Shown here piece by piece: positions 55,828 to 64,000 of a DNA stretch of 64,000 nt. The translations under genes and the position numbers were made by a program. The DNA comes from PALSA-129 sp963842505 (GTDB taxonomy: Bacteria; Acidobacteriota; Terriglobia; Bryobacterales; Bryobacteraceae), in assembly GCA_963842505.1 (NCBI GenBank), contig CAWJGZ010000002.1, positions 620,001 to 684,000 of the forward strand, in the 5' to 3' direction. Every line of letters starts with the position of its first letter. Position 1 is the stretch's first letter. The notes beneath the pieces were generated by a model. That model was not told where the DNA came from, ran no database searches, and saw only the letters and a program-made list of their open reading frames with translations.

Positions 55828-56502
55828 ATGGCATCCAGCCCGATGGCGTTCGCGCCACCACGACCTTTGGAAGATCCGCTCGCGCATTTGCCGTGCTCCA
55901 CCATTCTGGAGTTCCGCAAAGGCCAAATCGTTTACAGTCAGGACCAGCCGTCCATCAGTTTGTACCTGGTCATCGGCGGCAAGGTAAAGGTTTCGCGGCT
56001 TTCCGATGACGGCCACCAGGTTGTAGTCGACATTTATCAGCCCGACGAATTCTTCGGCGAATCGGCGTTTCTGAACTTGCCTCACCGTGCCGAGCAGGTC
56101 ACCGCCTTGGAAGACACCAAGGTGATGGCATGGACCACGGCCGAGATCGAGGACATTATTCTCAAACGTCCACGCCTGGCCATTGCGATGCTGCAAATTC
56201 TGGTGCAGCGCACCATCAACCTGACGCACCGCGTCGAAAGCTTCTCCGCCGACAACATCGCGCGGCGCCTGGCCCGCTCGCTGCTCCGGTTCTCGGAGCG
56301 TATGGGCACGCCTCAACCGGATGGCTCCGTCAAAATGGCTGCGTTCACCCATGAGCTGCTGTCGCAGTACGTCGGGACCTCGCGCGAAATCGTGACCCAT
56401 TACATGAACCAGTTCCGCCGCATGGGTCACTTACAATATTCGCGCCGGGGTATTGTACTTTTCCGTACGTCTCTCGAGCAGTGGCTGCGTGAGAGCAGCT
56501 AG
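55828..56502 (+). CDS. Crp/Fnr-family transcriptional regulator
   Basis: A 224-residue protein with GGAGG seven bases ahead of the ATG. The cyclic-nucleotide fold spans ~20-135 (LYLVIGGKVKVSRLSDDG, DEFFGESAFL), the dimer helix ~135-165, and the winged HTH ~165-215 (THELLSQYVGTSREIVTHYM). The FGESAFL loop could hold a nucleotide, but the classic RxxS/T phosphate contact is not clear (LPHRAEQV). Only a single Cys near residue 23, so no FNR iron-sulfur site. Effector unknown. Confidence 0.88.
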   Translation: MASSPMAFAPPRPLEDPLAHLPCSTILEFRKGQIVYSQDQPSISLYLVIGGKVKVSRLSDDGHQVVVDIYQPDEFFGESAFLNLPHRAEQVTALEDTKVMAWTTAEIEDIILKRPRLAIAMLQILVQRTINLTHRVESFSADNIARRLARSLLRFSERMGTPQPDGSVKMAAFTHELLSQYVGTSREIVTHYMNQFRRMGHLQYSRRGIVLFRTSLEQWLRESS

Positions 56503-56632
56503 CGCCTTGACAACTGGCTTGCCATTGCTGCGGGGCGAAAGTATCGCGAAGGTGCGCTCCCCCCGGGCACAGAACCGCGAACGTGAGTGAGCGGCCCGCC
56601 GCACAGCCTGGAGCTGGCCGCTCGTAACCGCG

Positions 56633-58063
56633 TCACTTCACCCGAACTAGCCTTCCGTTCTGGAAGTCGAATAGCGCATCCATCTTCGCCAGTTCTTCGG
56701 GTGGCAGCGGATTTTGCCGCTGCAGATGAATCGCCACGGTGCGGTCGCGAAACCAGAGTTGCGCAATCGACGCCGTCTCCAGGTCGGTGGATGGATCGTG
56801 CAGGAATACCACTTGGCTACCCGGCCGCACGTGGGGTTTCAAGGCGTCAAATTGGCTGATCACGTCCCAGCCGGTTTGACCCAGTTGCGCCATCGCCGGC
56901 GATACCAGCCAGCCTTTCAGGTAGTGAATCCGGTGCGCCCACAGGCATACGGCTGCCACCACCACTAGCGCCGTCACCTCCCGCCGGCCCGCCAGCTTCG
57001 CAATCTCCGTGATTGCCACTGCCGTAAACACCGCTAGGCCCACCGCCGGAATTGCCAGGCAGGCCGCGCCACGCCCTTTCAGAAACTCGATGGGCAGTGG
57101 CGCGATCACGATGGAGAAGACCCAACAGAACTGTAGCACCGGCCGCTGTTTTGACAATTGTGGGGCAGGCCCTTTCGCCTGCCAACCCAGCCGCGCAAGA
57201 CTCATGCCCGCGATTACCGCCAGCGCCGCCCAGATGGGCCAAACCGCGTAGTGCCAAATCACGAACACATCGCCCAGCATCAGTTTCTGAAATTCGATCA
57301 GCCGCCGTATCGAAAATACCGGTCCATAACCGGCTTGGCCGATGAGCGCCTCCGCCCCGAACACCCTGCCTGCAACGCACGCCACATCGAGCGCCGCCGC
57401 AAGCCCCAACACCCATCGCGCATCGCGGACCCGGTGATGATAGAACCACTCGTAAACCAGCAGTGCCGCCGGCAGCGTTACTGCCATTTCCTTGGATTCA
57501 AGCGCACCCAGAAACATGACCAGAAACAGCGCCGTCTCGCTCAGCCGGAACGCCCTGCCGGATTGCCGAAGCCGCGCATAGTAGACGAACGCGGCCAAAT
57601 AAAAAAACAGGCAGAGCACGTCATATACGAAGCCGGAGTTGTAGTAAAGGTTGCTCAACCCGGGGTGATAGGCCACCACCAGCGCCGCCAGTCCCGCCGC
57701 CAGTTCCCCGCAACCCAGCACCCTGGCCAACCGGTACGTCAGCCACACGCTCGCCGCCAGCAGCATGAGAATGGCGGCGTGGTATGGCGCGGGGTTCAAG
57801 CCGAACCAGGCAAATAGCGTCATGTAATACAGGCCGCCCATCGGCCGGTAAAAGCCTGTCCAAGGCGTGATCAGCGCCTCCGCCAGGCTCACCCCGCCGG
57901 CCCGAAAATAATAGGCCATGTTCATCATGTCGTCCGGCGCGAAATGCACGCGCAAGCTGCTCCAGTTGAAGTAGAGAAACCACGCCAGCACAAAGGCTGC
58001 GCCGCCCGGCTTTCGCAAATTCGGCACGAACTCCAGACTATCTGGAACAGCGGGCCGGCTCAA
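56633..58063 (-). CDS. Polytopic membrane protein, GT39/PMT-like glycosyltransferase fold
   Basis: A 476-residue protein from a TTG start at 58063, with about ten membrane helices. The first loop carries HFAPDDMMNMAYYFRAGG and TPWTGFYRPMGGLYYM, an acidic periplasmic loop like that of the GT-C (dolichyl-phosphate-mannose mannosyltransferase/ArnT) class. The C-terminal ~70 residues are soluble (QVVFLHDPSTDLETASI). Sugar donor and acceptor cannot be told. It is divergent from the dipeptidase gene. Confidence 0.65.
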   Translation of the reverse strand: MSRPAVPDSLEFVPNLRKPGGAAFVLAWFLYFNWSSLRVHFAPDDMMNMAYYFRAGGVSLAEALITPWTGFYRPMGGLYYMTLFAWFGLNPAPYHAAILMLLAASVWLTYRLARVLGCGELAAGLAALVVAYHPGLSNLYYNSGFVYDVLCLFFYLAAFVYYARLRQSGRAFRLSETALFLVMFLGALESKEMAVTLPAALLVYEWFYHHRVRDARWVLGLAAALDVACVAGRVFGAEALIGQAGYGPVFSIRRLIEFQKLMLGDVFVIWHYAVWPIWAALAVIAGMSLARLGWQAKGPAPQLSKQRPVLQFCWVFSIVIAPLPIEFLKGRGAACLAIPAVGLAVFTAVAITEIAKLAGRREVTALVVVAAVCLWAHRIHYLKGWLVSPAMAQLGQTGWDVISQFDALKPHVRPGSQVVFLHDPSTDLETASIAQLWFRDRTVAIHLQRQNPLPPEELAKMDALFDFQNGRLVRVK

Positions 58064-58129
58064 CTATGAACCAGGCGCCGCGCGCCCAAATCGAGCCCGG
58101 CTCCGTCGGTCGGTTATAATCCTCATAGC

Positions 58130-59341
58130 ATGCACAAACCGTTTTTTTCCCTTCTTCTTCTCCTTCTCATGGCCTCTTCGGTGATCGCCCAGACCAAGGT
58201 CGATCCCGCCCGCGTCAAGCGTCTGCTCGAACGGGCCACCGTCCTCGATCTGCACGACGACACTACCCAGATGATCGTTGACGAAGGTTATAACCTGGCC
58301 GAGAAGCACGACTTCGGACAAGTCGATATCCCGCGAATGCGCACCGGCCACGTCTCCGGCCTGTTCCTTTCCATCTGGACCGACAGCGACCGTTACAGCC
58401 CCATCCAGTCCATTCGCCGCACCCTGGAGCAGATCGACGCCGTGCGCCGCGAAACCGCGCGCCATCCGGCCGACCTTGCCATGGCCACCACCGCCGATGA
58501 AATCCTCGCGGCAAAAGAGCGTGGCCGCATCGCCATCCTGATGGGTCTTGAAGGCGGCTCCGCTATCGATTCGGACCTCGCCGTGCTTCGCACTTATTTC
58601 GACCTCGGCGTGCGTTACATGACGCTCACTCATACCAACCACACGCCCTGGGCCGACACCTCCAGCAAACCGCCCGAGCACAACGGCCTCACCGATTTCG
58701 GCAAGCAGGTGGTCCGCGAGATGAACCGTCTGGGCATGATGGTGGATATCTCGCACGTCTCCGACAAGACCTTCTACGACGCTCTCGAAACCTCCACCGC
58801 GCCGATCATTGCGTCGCATTCTTCCTGCCGCTCCATCGCCAACGTCCCGCGCAACATGACCGACGACATGCTGCGCGCCATCGCCGCCAAGGGTGGCGTG
58901 GTGCACATCAACTATTACGAAGGCTTTCTCGAGCCCGGCTTCCTTGACCGCCAAAACTCCTTAAAAGACGAACAGGCGCGCCAGGATTCCATCGACAACC
59001 AAACCCCGAATTTCGGCGACCGCAGCCAGAACGGCCCGGCCGTCCGCAAGATCAACGCGGAGCGCAACGCCAAGCTGGGCCGCATTCCGCTGAGCCGGCT
59101 GCTCGACCACTTCGAACACGCCGTCAAAATTGCCGGCATCGATCACGTCGGCCTCGGGTCCGATTTCGATGGCGCTAGCGACATGTTCCCCGAAGGCATC
59201 GAGGACGTCTCTGGGATTCCCAACCTGGTCAGCGGTCTGATGGAGCGTGGCTTCTCCGACGCCGACATCCTCAAAATCCTGGGCGGCAACACGCTGCGGG
59301 TAATGCGGGCAGTGGAGCAGGTCGCGCAGCGGGCGAAGTAA
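58130..59341 (+). CDS. Membrane dipeptidase (peptidase family M19)
   Basis: A 403-residue exported protein (signal MHKPFFSLLLLLLMASSVIA). Binuclear-zinc ligands are in DLHDDTTQ, the bridging Glu in GLEGGSAI, and His residues in SHVSDKTFYD and IASHSSCRSI. GSDFDGASDMFPEG carries the final Asp. These enzymes hydrolyse dipeptides, including those with D-amino acids, outside the cell. Followed by a terminator-like hairpin at 59346-59379. Confidence 0.93.
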   Translation: MHKPFFSLLLLLLMASSVIAQTKVDPARVKRLLERATVLDLHDDTTQMIVDEGYNLAEKHDFGQVDIPRMRTGHVSGLFLSIWTDSDRYSPIQSIRRTLEQIDAVRRETARHPADLAMATTADEILAAKERGRIAILMGLEGGSAIDSDLAVLRTYFDLGVRYMTLTHTNHTPWADTSSKPPEHNGLTDFGKQVVREMNRLGMMVDISHVSDKTFYDALETSTAPIIASHSSCRSIANVPRNMTDDMLRAIAAKGGVVHINYYEGFLEPGFLDRQNSLKDEQARQDSIDNQTPNFGDRSQNGPAVRKINAERNAKLGRIPLSRLLDHFEHAVKIAGIDHVGLGSDFDGASDMFPEGIEDVSGIPNLVSGLMERGFSDADILKILGGNTLRVMRAVEQVAQRAK

Positions 59342-59345
59342 CGAG

Positions 59346-59379
59346 GGGACGGACTAATCCGTCCCAAGGCTCTGTTTTT
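59346..59379 (+). terminator. Terminator-like hairpin after the dipeptidase gene
   Basis: GGGACGGA (59346-59353) pairs perfectly with TCCGTCCC (59358-59365), four-base loop, and a T5 run is at 59375-59379 after a nine-base spacer. The stem is strong; the T tract is a little far, so partial termination is likely. Could also be a dispersed palindromic element. Confidence 0.6.
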
Positions 59380-59499
59380 GCGCCCGTTTGGATAGATCCG
59401 TCTCTTCCGAGAATCTGCCCGCACCGCCGCCGATGCCCACGGCCCCCATTTTCATCGTGTGTTGTGACCACAGCGGCTCATAAGACAGAACTGTCCCGG

Positions 59500-59605
59500 C
59501 GGCCGAAGCCTGCCAAGCCCGCAAGGGCGAAAGCCCATAGCCCACGGCGTAAGCCGTGTGGAATCCCTCGCGAGTACGGCCAGCCCCGGAACGGGGCGTA
59601 AGGCT
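59500..59605. repeat. Cluster of short palindromes in the gap before the BNR gene
   Basis: Within the 393-base gap 59342-59734 lie CACGGC-GTAA-GCCGTG (59543-59558) and GCCCC-GGAAC-GGGGC (59583-59597), plus a smaller CCCGCAAGGG-type stem near 59518. GTAAGCC/GCGTAAGG motifs recur. Dense small hairpins of this style resemble REP-like palindromes associated with transposase-like RAYT proteins in other phyla; no transposase is nearby. The remaining part of the gap shows no gene; the BNR gene has a GGGG-AACTCTC site before its ATG. Confidence 0.45.
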
Positions 59606-59734
59606 CTCCCGCCGGGCAGAAATGTAGAAACGCCACGGACATTTTCCGCGGCGAAATTCCGGCGACGAAGTTCCCCGAACCCAGACCTACGGCCTCTGCC
59701 TGATGTACAATAGCTCCGATCCAGGGGAACTCTC

Positions 59735-62700
59735 ATGCGCTTAAGAAAACTGTCACGTATCTCCATCTTCACCGCCGCGCTCGCGCTCTCGGGGTTGGCC
59801 GCCAGCGCACTCGCGCAGTCGTCCTATGACACTGCCCTGAAAAACCTCCGTTTCCGCGGCATCGGCCCCGCCGTCATGGGCGGACGCCTTGACGACATTG
59901 CCGTGGTCGAGTCCGATCCCCGCATTATCTATATCGGTGCGGCCGGCGGCGGCCTCTTCAAGACCGTCAACGGCGGCGCCACCTGGCAGGCGCTGTTCGA
60001 AGATCAGCCCAATCCTTCCATCGGCGACATCGCCATCGCTCCGTCGAACCCCGCCATTGTTTACGTGGGCACCGGCGAGGCCAACAATCGCCAGAGTTCT
60101 TCCTGGGGAGATGGCGTCTACAAATCTTCCGACGCCGGCATGACGTGGACGCATCTCGGTCTCAAGGAAACCCACCACATCGGCCGCATCGTGGTGCATC
60201 CCACCGATCCCGATACGGTCTACGTCGCCGCGCTGGGCGACCTCTGGGGGCCCAATAAGGAACGAGGCGTTTTCATGAGCAAAGATGGCGGCGCTACCTG
60301 GAAACAGACGCTCATCATCGACGAAGACACGGGCGTCTCCGATATCGCCATCGATCCGCAAAGCCCCAACATCCTGTTTGCCTGCGCGTATGAGCGCCGG
60401 CGCAAGGTGTTCGGCTACAACGGCGGCGGTCCGGGCAGCGGCCTCTACCGGTCCACCGACGGCGGTTTGCACTGGACCAAGCTCGGCGCCGCCGGCCAGG
60501 CAGGCCGCGGCTTGCCCGCGGGCGATTGGGGCCGCGGCGCCGTGGAAGTCTATCGCAAGAACTCCAGCATCGTGTACGCGTTGATCGAGCACGCCACACT
60601 CGGCGGCGTCTACCGCTCCGAAGACCGCGGCGCCACATGGGCCCGCATGAGCGACACCAACCCGCGCCCGTCCTACTTCAGCCAGCTCCGCATCGATCCC
60701 AACAACGATCAGAAGATCTGGCTCGGCGGCGTCAACATCTATATGTCTGAGGATGGCGGCCGCACTTTTTCGCAGGCCCGCTTCCGCAACGTCCACAGTG
60801 ACGTGCACGCCATCTGGATCGACCCCGCCAATTCCGACCACCTGCTCAACGGCAATGATGGCGGCATCTGGTCCACCTGGGACAGTGGGCGCAATTGGGA
60901 ACAATTCAACAACATCGCGCTCGGCCAGTTTTATGAAGTGGCCTTCGATTACCAGAAGCCCTACCGTGTTTGCGGCGGCCTACAGGATAACTACTCCTGG
61001 TGCGGGCCCAGTTCCTCCTTGCAGTCCACGGGGATTGGCAATTCGGACTGGATTACGGTAGAAGGCGGCGACGGTTTCTACAACCGCATCGATCCCACCA
61101 ACCCGAATATCATTTACGCCGAATCGCAGGATGGCAGCCTCTCGCGGCGCGATCTGAAAACCAGCGAATCCAAGAGCATCCGTCCGCAGGAGGACAACGA
61201 CCAGTCACCGCGCTATCGCTTTCAATGGAATTCGCCGCTGATGATTTCCGCGCACGACCCCAAGACCATCTACTACGGCGGCAACTACCTGTTCAAATCC
61301 ACTGACCGTGGCGACAATTGGATCCGCTTGGGGAATGACCTCACCACCGGAGCCGGCCGCGACAAGATGACGATCCTCGGAAAGGTGATGGACCGCGAAC
61401 ACGCCGCGCTTTCACGCGATGACGGCGTGGCCCAATGGCCCTGTATCACCGTGATTGCCGAATCGCCCGTGAAGGCAGGAGTGCTGTGGGCCGGCACCGA
61501 CGACGGCAACGTGCAGATGTCGCGCGACGATGGCAAGACCTGGAGCAACGTGGTAAGCCACATCGTGGGGCTGCCCAAAATGAGCTACGTGAGCCGCATC
61601 GAGCCCTCGCACACGGACGCCGGCGCCGCGTATGTCACCTTTGACGACCACCGCGCTGGCGATTTCGCCATTTATATCTACGTGACCAGGAATTATGGCG
61701 ACTCGTTTACCAGGATCACCAGCGGTATTCCACCGGAAGCCGGCACGGTACACGTGATCCGCGAAGATCCGTTGAATCCCAACCTGTTGTTTGCGGGCAC
61801 GGAATTCGGACTGTTCGCGTCGTTCGACAAGGGCGCCAACTGGCATCGCATGAAGAACGGCCTGCCCACCGTGCCGGTCTTCGACATTCAGATTCATCCA
61901 CGCGACCATGATTTGATTCTCGCCACACACGGCCGGTCGATCTGGATCATGGACAATATCTCGGCGCTCGAGCAGTTGAATGATCAGGTGCTCTCGACCG
62001 ACCTGAAGTTTTTCGATGGCCGCCCCGGCATTGAATGGAAGATGGCTAACTATCGCGGGTTCGAAGGCGCCAACATGTTCTTCACGCCCAACGCGCAAAA
62101 CGGCGTGATGCTGGATTTCTTTGCCAAGTCGTCCGGACCGGTGCGAATTGCGGTGACCGACCAGGCCGGCAAGCCGGTGCGCTCGATCAACATGAACGTC
62201 TCGCAGGCGCAGGCCGGCTCGATTGTCCGGGCCACCTGGGATATGCGGTTTGATCCTCCCGTCGCTCCAGCCGGAGGCCGTGGAACCGCGGCTGGCGGTG
62301 GTGCCGCCGGCGGCGGACGCGGCGCCGGAGGTGGCGGACGGGGCGGGCGCGGGGGCGGTGCTGGTGGTGGAGCAGCGGTGGCCGGTGCACCTCCGGCAGG
62401 TGCCGATGTCACTGGCGCCGCGGCTGCCGCTGGTGCGGCCGCTGACCTCAGCACCGAGTTGAACACCGAGTTCGGAGCCGCCGGTGGAGCAGGCGGCGGC
62501 GGTGGCGGCGGACGCGGCTTTGGCGGCGGCCGCGGAGGCGGTGGCCCCCTGGTCGACCCCGGCGAGTATACCGTCACGCTCACCGCCAACGGCAAGTCTG
62601 AATCGCACAAGGTGACGGTGGAGGACGATCCGCGCATCCAGATGTCGTCCGAAGATCGCGCCAAGAAGCGCACGGCCATCGATACCTTGGTGAGCCTCAC

Positions 62701-63193
62701 GCGCGAAGCGGAAGCTCCCCGCCGTAAAGCCGTGGCCATGACCACGGCATTGACCAACCTGCAAGCCAGTTGGACCGCGGCCAACGCCGCGCCGGTGCCC
62801 GACGCCGTTAAGAAAGCCGTCGAAGATCTGGCTGCCAAGGTGAAAACCGCGGCCGCCTATTTTGAAGCGGCCGGTAGCGGAGGCCGCGGAGGTGGCGGCG
62901 GAGGTGGCGGCACGGGTGCGCGCGGCGATTATACGCCGCCGCCCGTGACTCAGAAAATCCAGCGCTTGATGGGACTGATCGACGGGTTCTCGGGCCCGCC
63001 CACCGCGCGCCAACTGGCTGACATGGAGGAAGCCGCGGCCGAGTTGAAAAGGGGCACGTCAGCCGTCGACGCGGTCTGGGACGAAGTGCCCAAGCTGAAC
63101 CAGGTGATGAAGGATGCCGGCGTCGCTTACTTCAGAGTGGACCTGAACGCCGTTCCGGCGGCCGCCGCCGGCGGCCGCGGCGGCGGGAATTAG
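59735..63193 (+). CDS. Secreted BNR/sortilin-type propeller protein with Gly-rich segments
   Basis: A 1152-residue protein with signal peptide (residues 1-27, cleavage near ALAQ). Residues ~30-760 carry many Asp-box/BNR repeats such as KTVNGGATWQALF, KSSDAGMTWTHLG, MSKDGGATWKQT and YRSTDGGLHWTKL, giving one or more beta-propellers like those in glycosyl hydrolases and VPS10/sortilin proteins. After a beta domain (VRIAVTDQAGKPVRSINM), residues ~842-938 are Gly/Ala-rich, and a shorter Gly run occurs near 1050. The end is helical. An exported carbohydrate- or protein-binding role is probable; hydrolase activity is unproven. Confidence 0.85.
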   Translation: MRLRKLSRISIFTAALALSGLAASALAQSSYDTALKNLRFRGIGPAVMGGRLDDIAVVESDPRIIYIGAAGGGLFKTVNGGATWQALFEDQPNPSIGDIAIAPSNPAIVYVGTGEANNRQSSSWGDGVYKSSDAGMTWTHLGLKETHHIGRIVVHPTDPDTVYVAALGDLWGPNKERGVFMSKDGGATWKQTLIIDEDTGVSDIAIDPQSPNILFACAYERRRKVFGYNGGGPGSGLYRSTDGGLHWTKLGAAGQAGRGLPAGDWGRGAVEVYRKNSSIVYALIEHATLGGVYRSEDRGATWARMSDTNPRPSYFSQLRIDPNNDQKIWLGGVNIYMSEDGGRTFSQARFRNVHSDVHAIWIDPANSDHLLNGNDGGIWSTWDSGRNWEQFNNIALGQFYEVAFDYQKPYRVCGGLQDNYSWCGPSSSLQSTGIGNSDWITVEGGDGFYNRIDPTNPNIIYAESQDGSLSRRDLKTSESKSIRPQEDNDQSPRYRFQWNSPLMISAHDPKTIYYGGNYLFKSTDRGDNWIRLGNDLTTGAGRDKMTILGKVMDREHAALSRDDGVAQWPCITVIAESPVKAGVLWAGTDDGNVQMSRDDGKTWSNVVSHIVGLPKMSYVSRIEPSHTDAGAAYVTFDDHRAGDFAIYIYVTRNYGDSFTRITSGIPPEAGTVHVIREDPLNPNLLFAGTEFGLFASFDKGANWHRMKNGLPTVPVFDIQIHPRDHDLILATHGRSIWIMDNISALEQLNDQVLSTDLKFFDGRPGIEWKMANYRGFEGANMFFTPNAQNGVMLDFFAKSSGPVRIAVTDQAGKPVRSINMNVSQAQAGSIVRATWDMRFDPPVAPAGGRGTAAGGGAAGGGRGAGGGGRGGRGGGAGGGAAVAGAPPAGADVTGAAAAAGAAADLSTELNTEFGAAGGAGGGGGGGRGFGGGRGGGGPLVDPGEYTVTLTANGKSESHKVTVEDDPRIQMSSEDRAKKRTAIDTLVSLTREAEAPRRKAVAMTTALTNLQASWTAANAAPVPDAVKKAVEDLAAKVKTAAAYFEAAGSGGRGGGGGGGGTGARGDYTPPPVTQKIQRLMGLIDGFSGPPTARQLADMEEAAAELKRGTSAVDAVWDEVPKLNQVMKDAGVAYFRVDLNAVPAAAAGGRGGGN

Positions 63194-63207
63194 CTAAACA
63201 GGGATAT

Positions 63208-63224
63208 CAAGGGCGCAGCCCTTG
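63208..63224 (+). terminator. Short hairpin after the BNR gene
   Basis: CAAGGGC (63208-63214) pairs with GCCCTTG (63218-63224) around GCA, 15 bases beyond the BNR stop. There is no T tract, so it is only a possible terminator. The rest of 63194-63439 has nothing recognisable. Confidence 0.4.
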
Positions 63225-63439
63225 CGTTGGAAGACAGCCAGTAGAGGAAATATTCTCACGTCTGCTGAATTGGTGCGCCGATCAGGCGGATTTTCTCACC
63301 AATACTCTGTGACGTTGCCGGCCTATGGGCCGAGATCAAGGAACCCCTTCCCGTTGTGGGCGTTTTCATCGGCGCATTATCCGAAGTCAACATTGTTTTT
63401 TCTGCACTGGCGCCCTAGACTCCCTCGTCCCCTGCTCAA

Positions 63440-64000
63440 ATGAAGACGAAGTATACGATATCGCTTCTTTCCCTCTTGACGGTGGCATTCGCGACTTTGG
63501 ACGGCCTGTTGGTGGTCCACGCGAAAACCCAGCGGGCAGCGTTTGAGCAACTTCATTCGGCATATTCGCCGCGAACCGGCGATTCCGTCATAGTACTTTC
63601 TGGTACCGCGCCGCTCAGGGGGCTGACCAGCCAACCGGAGCCCATTACAATTTCCACAGGACCGGGCGCTGCTCCAACCATCATTATGACCGTCCAGGCA
63701 AAATGTCGGCCCTGCCAGGAGGCTCTACCTTCACTACAGACGCTGGCCGAAGTAGCAAGACGCGCAAATCCCGATGTGAGGATTGTGGTGCTGGATCGCT
63801 ACGGCATTGGATCGTTTGATGCTATCGACGATGACGTCCGCCCCGACGTTCGTATGAGGCCCACCGCGGAGACGCTGTTGGCCCACAAGCTACTCGAGTC
63901 CCCGCTCGTGATGCTCGTGAAAGACGGTGTATGCCGAATGGTAGTTCATGGGAAGGTAAGCACTGCCGACCTAAATGGGATCGCAGAACTATTAAAGGTT
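63440..64000 (+). CDS. Membrane-anchored thioredoxin-like protein, cut by right edge
   Basis: ATG 63440 opens a frame that runs to the window end (187 codons, no stop). Residues 6-27 are a single hydrophobic helix (TISLLSLLTVAFATLDGLLV). A ~50-residue segment follows (GDSVIVLSGTAPLRGL), then a thioredoxin-like domain with AKCRPCQEALPSLQTLAEVA (Cys89, Cys92) and VRIVVLDRYG. The pattern resembles TlpA/MauD-type envelope thioredoxins. Codon third positions are visibly less GC-rich than in the neighbouring genes. No clear ribosome site is seen. Confidence 0.7.
   Translation, partial: MKTKYTISLLSLLTVAFATLDGLLVVHAKTQRAAFEQLHSAYSPRTGDSVIVLSGTAPLRGLTSQPEPITISTGPGAAPTIIMTVQAKCRPCQEALPSLQTLAEVARRANPDVRIVVLDRYGIGSFDAIDDDVRPDVRMRPTAETLLAHKLLESPLVMLVKDGVCRMVVHGKVSTADLNGIAELLKV

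Overview
The window is a GC-rich bacterial chromosome segment. Its gene content points to an Acidobacteriota member near the Solibacter/Bryobacterales group. This is an inference from family composition: a VWFA-domain protein of the acidobacterial type, a class II DAHP synthase, large secreted Ig-like and BNR-repeat proteins, a YncE-type propeller fused to a phosphoesterase, and a Complex I cluster. I saw no rRNA, tRNA, CRISPR array or intact insertion sequence.

Layout. 1-6.6 kb: mostly minus-strand genes, namely a secreted Ig-repeat protein cut by the left edge, a solo Smr protein, a DUF465 protein with a textbook terminator, a GNAT acetyltransferase, a VWA protein, an RluD-type pseudouridine synthase and a zinc-ribbon protein. 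6.7-14.6 kb: a tightly packed plus-strand operon of uvrA, a deoxyhypusine-synthase-like gene, a CPBP protease, mtnA, a TlpA-like thioredoxin, aroB and menG, most of them joined by ATGA overlaps. 14.7-28.9 kb: housekeeping and accessory genes, including a kinase-aminotransferase fusion, ileS, wecB, an amidohydrolase lipoprotein, rfbD, a LysR regulator, class II DAHP synthase and efp. 28.9-34.8 kb: the least ordinary stretch. It holds a broken 3' relic of dxs, a structured leader, an AraC-type HTH frame running into a secreted protein, a Cys-rich EF-hand secreted protein, a DsbA-like thioredoxin, and a convergent SPASM-type radical SAM enzyme. 35.1-44.7 kb: Complex I genes in the order nuoC-D-I-J-K-L-M-N-H, without nuoA, B, E, F or G. 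44.7-46.8 kb: two toxin-antitoxin pairs and a membrane-anchored HEPN-like protein. 46.9-64 kb: an ABC exporter, a HAD phosphatase, malQ, the propeller-phosphoesterase, a Crp/Fnr regulator, a membrane glycosyltransferase-like protein, a dipeptidase, a large BNR protein and a thioredoxin-like gene cut by the right edge.

A recurring feature is single extra bases in otherwise well-conserved genes: mtnA, rfbD, the carboxymuconolactone-decarboxylase-like gene, the secreted protein at 30.8 kb, the Cys-rich protein and nuoC. Removing one base restores a family-like protein in each case. Three of the six sites read GAGAACC where GAGACC would restore the frame. Sequencing or assembly error is the leading explanation. 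The genes are annotated at full corrected extent with the break stated. The dxs relic is also truncated at its 5' end, so it is treated as a pseudogene or junction.
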